Shown here: in pieces, positions 29,115 through 35,197 of the stretch
Layout: each line of letters opens with the position of its first letter
Position numbering within the stretch: the first letter of the stretch is position 1
Assembly: GCA_964523725.1 (NCBI GenBank)
Contig: CAZGAU010000001.1
Coordinates: 1 to 64,000, forward strand
From: JADJNW01 sp964523725
Lineage (GTDB): Bacteria > Bacteroidota > Bacteroidia > Chitinophagales > Saprospiraceae
DNA length: 64,000 bases
Reading direction: 5' to 3'
The notes under the pieces: model-generated
Seen by the model: only the letters and a program-made list of their open reading frames with translations
Told to the model about the DNA's origin: nothing
Database searches by the model: none
Translations under genes and position numbers: made by a program

Positions 29115-29130
29115 TGAAAAGAGTGTGCCA
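29115..29130 (-). promoter_or_regulatory. Candidate sigma-54 (-24/-12) promoter of the adaptor gene
   Basis: The minus strand reads TGGCAC-ACTCT-TTTCA. The -24 element is perfect and the 5-base spacing is right, but the -12 element is TTTCA where TTGCA is expected, so one of the two near-invariant -12 bases is off. A start site about 12 bp downstream would give a leader of about 30 nt before the GTG at 29071. Confidence 0.4.
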
Positions 29131-29181
29131 AAAACATAAAACACTATAAACCAATTTATTAAATACAAGGATTAGAAAGGA

Positions 29182-29211
29182 GTGTTCGGTTTTGATACAG
29201 TTGGTGTTCGG
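29182..29211. repeat. Paired GTGTTCGG direct repeats, possible activator sites
   Basis: gtgttcgg occurs at 29182-29189 and again at 29204-29211, 22 bp apart (about two helical turns). They lie 50-95 bp upstream of the sigma-54-like element, a usual position for activator binding sites. They could equally regulate the divergent gene at 29341. Confidence 0.4.
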
Positions 29212-29260
29212 AGATGTACAGATTGAATGCCAGGTGCCAGATACTTTAACATGGTGGTCG

Positions 29261-29291
29261 TTGCAAGGTGATGGTTTCTTGCTTACTTTTG
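29261..29291 (+). promoter_or_regulatory. Bacteroidota-type promoter for the FISUMP lipoprotein gene
   Basis: TTG at 29261-29263, a 20-base spacer and TACTTTTG at 29284-29291 (perfect TAnnTTTG). The leader to the ATG at 29341 would be about 40 nt. Confidence 0.65.
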
Positions 29292-29340
29292 AATCACTTT
29301 TCAAAACCAGGATTTCCGTAATAAAGTCAATCATTCATAC

Positions 29341-30423
29341 ATGAAGTTAGCATCTGCCTTTCTGTTGGTAGTAATTTGCCTCCTTTTGAGTATCGGAACC
29401 TGGAGTTGCCGGGAGTCAGGCAATAATGATCACAGCATTAGCCTGGATAGCCTGAACAATGTGTTGCTCTCTTCTGCTGACGGCTTTGTCACCATTAACT
29501 CTCCTGAATTATCCGATATCGATGAAGTGGGTTTTTGCTGGAATGTAACGGGTACCCCTACCGTTGAGGATGAGATTTTTGTCTGGGGGAAACCCTTTTC
29601 CAACAAGCTAAATACAACTATCAAAGGATTCGAGCCGGATCAATCCTATTTCGTGCGCGCTTTCGCAAGAGGTGCAGGCTTCCTTGTGTATTCCGAAGAA
29701 AAAAACCTCAAAACCTGGAATGGCAAGGCACAGGACGTGGAAGGCCGCATGTACAAAGGCGTACAAGTAGGCAATCAGGGCTGGATAGGCGAAAACCTGC
29801 GTACCACCAAATACGCCGACGGCTCGCCAATCAATATTAACAACGGCAGCAACCGCACTTATTGGTACGGCTCGGGGCATACCTACGTGCCCAATTTTGA
29901 TACAGATATCAATGGCGATGGACTGCTCGATGCAACAGACTCCTTATTATATGTAGAAAAATTCGGACTTTTATATTCTTGGTACGCAGCTAATAATGTG
30001 TACGATCCAATCAAGAATCCTGCTTTAGCCGGCAAGAAAATCCGTGCCGAGGTACGCGATGTTTGCCCTGCGGGCTGGCACATCCCTACGGCGGAGGAAT
30101 GGCAGGAACTTCAAAACTGGCTGCAAATTGAACACAAGACCAGCGATGTCGCTGTATTTTTAACTTCAAAGACCGGCTGGGCGGAGAATTTAAACGGTTT
30201 TGACACCTATGGTTTCGGTTTATTGCCGGGTGGTTACTGGCATACGCCCGATGCCTCTCACAGCAACCTCATCGGAAGAGCCGCTTTCCTCTGGCTCGCT
30301 ACGGAGGACAATGACGCCAACGCCCGGTATGTGCAGGGTGACAACCTCGACCAGCGCTTCATTACGGGGACAGTAGGCAAAGCCATTCACGGTTTTTGCA
30401 TTCGCTGTATTAAGGATAAATAA
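29341..30423 (+). CDS. FISUMP-domain lipoprotein
   Basis: 360 residues. A hydrophobic signal peptide ends in a lipobox-like SIGTWSC, giving a lipidated Cys23. Residues about 40-125 form an FN3-like beta-sandwich with the FVRAFAR and VYSEEKNLKTW strings common in Bacteroidota surface proteins. The C-terminal 230 residues are a Fibrobacter succinogenes major paralogous domain: WIGENLRTTKYADG, YSWYAANN, VCPAGWHIPTAEEWQEL, GFGLLPGGYW, LWLATED and a terminal GFCIRCIKD. Such proteins are surface-exposed and of unknown function. It is transcribed away from the efflux cluster and shares its intergenic region with the adaptor. Confidence 0.88.
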   Translation: MKLASAFLLVVICLLLSIGTWSCRESGNNDHSISLDSLNNVLLSSADGFVTINSPELSDIDEVGFCWNVTGTPTVEDEIFVWGKPFSNKLNTTIKGFEPDQSYFVRAFARGAGFLVYSEEKNLKTWNGKAQDVEGRMYKGVQVGNQGWIGENLRTTKYADGSPININNGSNRTYWYGSGHTYVPNFDTDINGDGLLDATDSLLYVEKFGLLYSWYAANNVYDPIKNPALAGKKIRAEVRDVCPAGWHIPTAEEWQELQNWLQIEHKTSDVAVFLTSKTGWAENLNGFDTYGFGLLPGGYWHTPDASHSNLIGRAAFLWLATEDNDANARYVQGDNLDQRFITGTVGKAIHGFCIRCIKDK

Positions 30424-30633
30424 AATACTTTTTAAGTCTCGACTATCGACCGTTGACTATCGACCGTTGACTATCGACNNNNNNNNNNNNNNNNNNNNNN
30501 NNNNNNNNNNNNNNNNNNNNNNNNNNNNNNNNNNNNNNNNNNNNNNNNNNNNNNNNNNNNNNNNNNNNNNNNNNNNNNAATACTTTTTAAGTCTCGACTA
30601 TCGACCGTTGACTATCGACCGTTGACTATCGAC
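30424..30633. repeat. 14-bp tandem repeats (gactatcgaccgtt) around a scaffold gap
   Basis: Before the gap, two full gactatcgaccgtt units and a partial third occupy 30441-30478. After the gap the 55 bases at 30579-30633 are identical to 30424-30478. Either the repeat block is longer in reality or the assembler duplicated the same flank on both sides of the gap. Confidence 0.8.
30479..30578. other. Assembly gap (100 N)
   Basis: Exactly 100 unknown bases between two identical 55-bp flanks, between convergent genes. The gap may have zero or negative true size. Confidence 0.95.
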
Positions 30634-30648
30634 TGTTAAACTATCCGA

Positions 30649-31338
30649 CTACTTATTTCTAATGCCTTTCCATAAAAGCCATATGGTAAATGCCAATTCT
30701 CCAATGACGCCTGGTACGACCACCACCAGCGCGAATACATCCTTATAGTCCGCATAATTGGGCATCAGGAAGTTGGCAAAACTATCGATCAGATAGCCGA
30801 CCGCGGCAACGATCAAAAGGAAGCCCAATAATCTGGGGATATAGCCCGATTTGATAATCAAATAGCCCAGAAAAATCAAGTGGATTCCGAAAAACACCAA
30901 TCCGATCAGCCAAATGTTATTAAACGAACTCAGCGACAACATCACCTGAGCATGTAGCTGTTCGGTTTCAAATATGCCCAGATACGCAGCGCCGCTTAAT
31001 AATTGCAACACACTAAACAAATGATACAAAGCAATACCGAAAATCGTGGCATTTACCAGCCTGAACCAGCCCGATAGCAGGGCAAGTTCCTGGTGTACCG
31101 GCTTGAGTAAAACGTAAAGCGCCCAGGCCAGCACCACATCGAAAACAACCATAATGATAAAGCTCAAGATACCTGCGCGAAACAGCGATTCGCTGCTCAT
31201 GATATTATTTGCGGTGGTGATAGCATCGCCCGGTGCAATCAGGCTTTCGAGTACAAAAAAGTTAGCGTAAATACCCGATAAAAATATGATCAGATAGCCG
31301 ACCCCGGCTACCCGGGCGATCTTTTTAAGTTCGGTCAT
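30649..31338 (-). CDS. DUF4386-family membrane protein
   Basis: 229 residues with about six hydrophobic segments (near 10-30, 55-77, 90-112, 138-160, 168-188, 203-223). The opening KKIARVAGVGYLIIFLSGIYANF and the later LVNATIFGIALYHL and SGYIPRLLGFLL strings match the DUF4386 family, whose function is unknown. It is convergent with the FISUMP gene; the repeat/gap region lies between them. Confidence 0.85.
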   Translation of the reverse strand: MTELKKIARVAGVGYLIIFLSGIYANFFVLESLIAPGDAITTANNIMSSESLFRAGILSFIIMVVFDVVLAWALYVLLKPVHQELALLSGWFRLVNATIFGIALYHLFSVLQLLSGAAYLGIFETEQLHAQVMLSLSSFNNIWLIGLVFFGIHLIFLGYLIIKSGYIPRLLGFLLIVAAVGYLIDSFANFLMPNYADYKDVFALVVVVPGVIGELAFTIWLLWKGIRNK

Positions 31339-31744
31339 TTTGTTGGTTGAGTTTTAGTGAATTACACAGACTTTGTGATTTTCCTGCGAATGATAATTGA
31401 TCCTGCAAAGGTACCTATCTCTGAATCGGGATGCATAAGCTTTGGTTAAGAAATCTGAAAAAAACTTACAACCCCAAGCTTCGATTATCTATTTCTATTA
31501 AGGAGCAAAAAGCTCATTGACTTTAGCTCAAAGCTAATCCGTGAAAGACAAATGCCTAACCCTACTTTCCAGAAGTAAGAGGAACAAAAGCAAAAGGAAT
31601 ATTGTAATTTAGAAGCGCGAAACGTGGAACAAAAAAGCGTTTGTAAAATGGATATATACGCCATATGGCGTATACACAAATGTTATCCGTCATTATAACC
31701 AACACCATAGACCTGCAAAGACATGCACCAACAATTGAACGACC
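31339..31744. other. 406-bp intergenic region between divergent DUF4386 and arr genes
   Basis: AT-rich sequence with no supported gene. The only strong structural signal is the 20-bp palindrome at 31655-31674. I could not place a convincing TAnnTTTG promoter on either strand. Confidence 0.6.
31655..31674. promoter_or_regulatory. Perfect 20-bp palindrome upstream of arr
   Basis: tatacgccatatggcgtata is a perfect 20-bp palindrome centred 80 bp before the arr start codon. It has no loop and no T-run, so it looks like the operator of a dimeric regulator rather than a terminator. Confidence 0.5.
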
Positions 31745-32191
31745 ATGAAAACAAACAGCAGTAAGGACAAGGAGATGGAGCATACCCATAACTTAGATGC
31801 ACAGACGTACTATCATGGCACTAAGGCCGATCTGAAGACAGGAGACCTGATCGAACCCGGCTTCAATTCAAACTACGGTAAACGGAAAAAGGCCTCTTAT
31901 GTTTACCTGACCGCCACCCTGGATGCCGCTGTTTGGGGAGCCGAACTTGCCTTGGGCGAAGGCTCCGGCAGAATTTATATAGTACAGCCGACTGGTGCCA
32001 TTGAAGACGACCCCAATTTGACGGACAAAAAATACCCTGGTAATCCAACTAAGTCATACCGTTCCCCGAGTCCGCTTCGAGTCACGGGTGAAGTCACGGA
32101 TTGGCAGGGGCACTCCCCCGAGACGCTCCAAGCCATGAAGGAACACCTTGAGCGACTTAAGCAACTTGGTATCGAGGCAATCGAGGACTGA
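31745..32191 (+). CDS. arr: Arr-type rifampin NAD-ADP-ribosyltransferase
   Basis: 148 residues, close to the usual 140-150 for Arr. Signature strings are YYHGTKADLKTGDLI (NAD-binding His near residue 24), VYLTATLDAAVWGAELA, RIYIVQPTGAIEDDPNLTDKKYPGNPTKSYRS, and the C-terminal VTDWQGHSPE. Arr enzymes inactivate rifamycins by ADP-ribosylating the C23 hydroxyl using NAD+. A Met at residue 11 (31775) is an alternative start. No mobile element or integron site is visible nearby, so it looks chromosomally resident. Whether rifamycins are its natural substrate is unknown. Confidence 0.93.
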   Translation: MKTNSSKDKEMEHTHNLDAQTYYHGTKADLKTGDLIEPGFNSNYGKRKKASYVYLTATLDAAVWGAELALGEGSGRIYIVQPTGAIEDDPNLTDKKYPGNPTKSYRSPSPLRVTGEVTDWQGHSPETLQAMKEHLERLKQLGIEAIED

Positions 32192-32316
32192 GTAAAAAGG
32201 TGAAAGTTAACCTTGCACAACAGCCGCCGGCAAAACATATTTCCCCTCTCCCGTGAACACTTCTACCCAAAATTGTATTTTCATTCCTGATTCTCTCACT
32301 TAAAACTCAGATCATT

Positions 32317-33228
32317 ATGCAATTCAACCGAAGACAATTCCTGCAAACTTCCGGCTTCGCGCTGGGGGCAACGCTTCTACCGACACAGCATTTACTCAAA
32401 ACTTTATTTGCACCCGCGGGCGAGATGAAGCTCCTGCGCAACAATGTGGGTATTTTCACCGAACGCGGCGGCACCATCGCCTGGCTGATTGACAATCAGG
32501 GTATTGTGGTGGTGGACACGCAATTCCCGGAGCAGGCAGGGCACTTGATCGAAGAAATTCGCAAACAAAGTGATCGCACGATTGATCTGCTCATCAATAC
32601 GCACCATCACGGCGACCATTCCGGCGGGAATATTGCGTTCAAAGGTATGGTGAATAAAGTGGTAGCGCATCAGAATTCCAAAGCGAATCAGGAGCGTGTA
32701 GCCAAAGCCGCCAACCGCGAAGATACCCAGCTTTATCCCGACACCACCTACGAAACAACTTGGTCGCAAAAGGTTGGCAATGAAACTATTACCTTGCGTT
32801 ACTTTGGTCCTGGGCATACCGACGGTGATTCCTTCATTCATTTTGAAAATGCGAATGTGGTGCACTGCGGCGATTTGCTGTTCAACCGGCGCTTTCCGTA
32901 TATCGACAAATCCTCTGGTGCGAATATCAAGAACTGGATCACCGCGCTGAAAAAGGCGCGCAAGGCTTTCGATAAGGATACGATCTTTGTATTTGGGCAC
33001 GCCGGCGAAAACCATCCGGTGACGGGTACTATGGCAGATTTGAAAGAGATGGAAAATTACCTGGGCAGTTTGCTGAAATACGCCAAAAAAGAGATCAAAG
33101 CGGGCAAAACCAAAGAGGAGTTTACTGCTGCCAAGTTGGAATTTATTCCCGGCGCTCCCGAATGGCGCGGGCAAGGTGTGGAGCGCAGTTTGAGTGCCGT
33201 GTGGGAGGAATTGGTAGAAGGAAAGTAG
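32317..33228 (+). CDS. MBL-fold metallo-hydrolase with Tat-like signal
   Basis: 303 residues. The N-terminus has a twin-arginine signature (NRRQFLQ) followed by a hydrophobic segment, suggesting folded export to the periplasm. The zinc site is recognisable: NTHHHGDHSGGN (H96, H98, D100, H101 region), GPGHTDGDSF (third-ligand His) and FGHAGE near 226. This is the metallo-beta-lactamase superfamily. It lacks features that would assign a beta-lactamase or glyoxalase function, so the substrate is unknown. It follows arr by 125 bp in the same direction without a visible promoter in between. Confidence 0.85.
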   Translation: MQFNRRQFLQTSGFALGATLLPTQHLLKTLFAPAGEMKLLRNNVGIFTERGGTIAWLIDNQGIVVVDTQFPEQAGHLIEEIRKQSDRTIDLLINTHHHGDHSGGNIAFKGMVNKVVAHQNSKANQERVAKAANREDTQLYPDTTYETTWSQKVGNETITLRYFGPGHTDGDSFIHFENANVVHCGDLLFNRRFPYIDKSSGANIKNWITALKKARKAFDKDTIFVFGHAGENHPVTGTMADLKEMENYLGSLLKYAKKEIKAGKTKEEFTAAKLEFIPGAPEWRGQGVERSLSAVWEELVEGK

Positions 33229-33268
33229 ATTGGAAGATGGGGTGATGTTGAGACCTCAAGAGAAAAGG

Positions 33269-33306
33269 ACCGCAGGAGTGAATTTTATAATCACTTTTGC
33301 GGTTTG
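33269..33306 (+). terminator. Hairpin terminator after the MBL-fold gene
   Basis: accgca-gg-agtga pairs with tcact-tt-tgcggt across a 9-base AT loop, followed by a T-containing tail. It lies about 40 bp after the stop codon. Confidence 0.6.
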
Positions 33307-33337
33307 TCATTTAAATCTATTCGGTTTTGCGGTTTTA

Positions 33338-33369
33338 TTTGAACTTTCCTATGAAAGTGAGTATTTTCG
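33338..33369 (+). promoter_or_regulatory. Candidate promoter of asnS
   Basis: TTTG at 33338-33341, a 20-base spacer and TATTTTCG at 33362-33369 (one mismatch to TAnnTTTG). The leader to the asnS ATG would be about 50 nt. Confidence 0.45.
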
Positions 33370-33425
33370 CAGCTTAATTTGAGACGTTGAACCTCAAACT
33401 TTAAACTTTTGAATGTTAAAGGGTT

Positions 33426-34865
33426 ATGAAGAAAAGAACCGAAATCGCTAAAATACTGAAAACACCGCCACTGAACGCCGAGGTAACAGTCACCGGCTGG
33501 GTGCGGGCATTTCGCTCCAACCGTTTTATTGCTTTGTTCGACGGCTCTTCTGCCAAAACCTTGCAGATTGTAGTCGATTTTGAAAAATTTGATGAAGCAT
33601 TATTGAAAAAGATCAGTTTCCACGCCTGCATCGCGGTGACGGGTAAGCTGGTCGAGTCGCAAGGTGCGGGGCAACAGGTGGAAGTGCTGGCGGAAAACAT
33701 CGAAATTCTGGGTGAAAGCAATTCTGAGGTGTACCCAATGCAGCCCAAAACTCAGACGATGGAGTTCCTCCGCGAGAAAGCGCATTTTCGCATGCGTACC
33801 AATACATTTAGCGCGGTTTTCCGCATTCGCCACGGTATTGCCTATGCTATTCACAAATATTATAATGATCGCGGTTTTTATTACATGCATTCACCGATTA
33901 TTACAGGCAGTGATGCTGAAGGCGCCGGTGAAATGTTTCGGGTAACGACGCTGAACCTGGATAATCTTCCCAAAACCGAAGACGGTAAAGTAGATTTCGG
34001 GCAGGATTTTTTTGAAAAAGCCACCAATCTCACGGTTTCCGGGCAGTTGCAGGCAGAGATCGGCGCATTGGCACTGGGTAAGGTTTATACGTTCGGTCCT
34101 ACTTTCCGGGCGGAAAACTCTAATACTTCCCGACATCTGGCGGAATTTTGGATGATTGAGCCGGAGGTTGCATTTTATGATATCGAGGATAACATGGATC
34201 TGGCGGAGGATTTTGTAAAATACCTCATCAATTACGTGCTGGAGCATTATCCCGATGATGTGGCTTTCCTGGATCAGCGTATCAAAGACCTGGAAAAGAA
34301 CATGAAAAAAGAGGAGCGCCGTTACGAAGAGCGCAGCCTCACCGATACCCTGCGTTTTGTGGTTGATAACGCGTTTGAACGCATCACTTACACCGAAGCC
34401 GTTGACTTATTGCGCAATTCCAAGCCGTTCAAAAAGAAGCAATTCGAATACGAACCCGAATGGGGCAAAGATCTTCAGGCAGAGCATGAGCGCTGGCTGG
34501 TGGAAAAACATTTCCAGAAGCCGGTTATTGTACGCAATTACCCGAAAGACATCAAGGCCTTTTACATGCGAGTGAACGAAGATGGCAAAACCGTAGCCGC
34601 GATGGACGTACTATTCCCGGGCATTGGTGAGGTGATCGGCGGTTCGCAGCGCGAGGAGCGACATGATGTGCTGGTGCAGCGCATGCAAGAAATGGGCGTT
34701 GAAGCGGAAGAGCTGTGGTGGTACCTGGAGTTGAGAAAATTCGGCGGTTGTCCGCACGCAGGCTTTGGTCTCGGTTTTGAGCGCATGGTGCAGTTCATCA
34801 CCGGTATGGGCAACATCCGGGATGTGATTCCGTTTCCGCGCACGCCGGGTAGTGCGGAGTTTTAA
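33426..34865 (+). CDS. asnS: Asparaginyl-tRNA synthetase
   Basis: 479 residues, in the normal range for bacterial AsnRS. The N-terminal OB-fold anticodon-binding domain (about 18-115, VTVTGWVRAFRSNRFIALFDGSS) is followed by the class II core. Motif 2 is FRAENSNTSRHLAEFWMIEPE (about 222-242) and motif 3 is GFGLGFERMV (about 447-456). The ending PFPRTPGSAEF is the AsnRS hallmark and distinguishes it from AspRS. It charges tRNA-Asn with asparagine in the cytoplasm and is essential. A strong terminator follows. Confidence 0.97.
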   Translation: MKKRTEIAKILKTPPLNAEVTVTGWVRAFRSNRFIALFDGSSAKTLQIVVDFEKFDEALLKKISFHACIAVTGKLVESQGAGQQVEVLAENIEILGESNSEVYPMQPKTQTMEFLREKAHFRMRTNTFSAVFRIRHGIAYAIHKYYNDRGFYYMHSPIITGSDAEGAGEMFRVTTLNLDNLPKTEDGKVDFGQDFFEKATNLTVSGQLQAEIGALALGKVYTFGPTFRAENSNTSRHLAEFWMIEPEVAFYDIEDNMDLAEDFVKYLINYVLEHYPDDVAFLDQRIKDLEKNMKKEERRYEERSLTDTLRFVVDNAFERITYTEAVDLLRNSKPFKKKQFEYEPEWGKDLQAEHERWLVEKHFQKPVIVRNYPKDIKAFYMRVNEDGKTVAAMDVLFPGIGEVIGGSQREERHDVLVQRMQEMGVEAEELWWYLELRKFGGCPHAGFGLGFERMVQFITGMGNIRDVIPFPRTPGSAEF

Positions 34866-34895
34866 ACACAAGCAAATAAATAGATTGAAAATATC

Positions 34896-34932
34896 AAAAA
34901 GACAGATTGGAGTTATTCCGTCTGTCTTTTTT
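34896..34932 (+). terminator. Intrinsic terminator after asnS
   Basis: aaaaagacaga (34896-34906) pairs with tctgtcttttt (34921-34931), then a T-run, about 30 bp after the asnS stop. Confidence 0.88.
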
Positions 34933-35013
34933 GTTTGAGCAAAAGTATTCCTTTGGGGAAGATTGATTTGGAGACTTTAAACTGCACTTACCTGATTTTC
35001 TTTGATTTAAAGC

Positions 35014-35044
35014 AAAAAAAAAGCCGCATCTTGTTGGATGCGGC
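35014..35044 (-). terminator. Second intrinsic terminator downstream of the T9SS protein gene
   Basis: On the minus strand GCCGCATC (35044-35037) pairs with GATGCGGC (35030-35023) around a 6-base loop and is followed by nine T. It lies about 110 bp beyond the first terminator of the same strand; the stretch between them holds nothing I recognise. Confidence 0.85.
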
Positions 35045-35142
35045 CTCTCGCTAATAACAAATCATAATCTCATGAAAATAATAAGACGACCTAATTCTTA
35101 AAAACGAATCTTTATATTCTTTAGTATAAATTACTGTCAATT

Positions 35143-35176
35143 TTTAAAAGGGTTCCCCGCTTTTTCGGCGGGGAAC
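35143..35176 (-). terminator. Intrinsic terminator of the T9SS protein gene
   Basis: On the minus strand GTTCCCCGC (35176-35168) pairs perfectly with GCGGGGAAC (35160-35152), followed by a T-rich tract. It begins about 20 bp after the stop codon. Confidence 0.85.
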
Positions 35177-35197
35177 TGCCGGTTTGTGGGATTATGA

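Noticed and set aside
29224..29239. Second sigma-54 site (TGGCAC on the minus strand near 29239)
   Set aside because: The -12 position reads ATTCA, with neither base of the required GC in place, so only the -24 half matches.
31745..32191. Arr as part of a mobile resistance island
   Set aside because: No transposase, integrase, attC site or terminal repeats are visible on either side.
35072..35101. Nine-codon plus-strand frame (MKIIRRPNS) resembling a leader peptide
   Set aside because: It lies between two minus-strand terminators and is not followed by a plus-strand gene.
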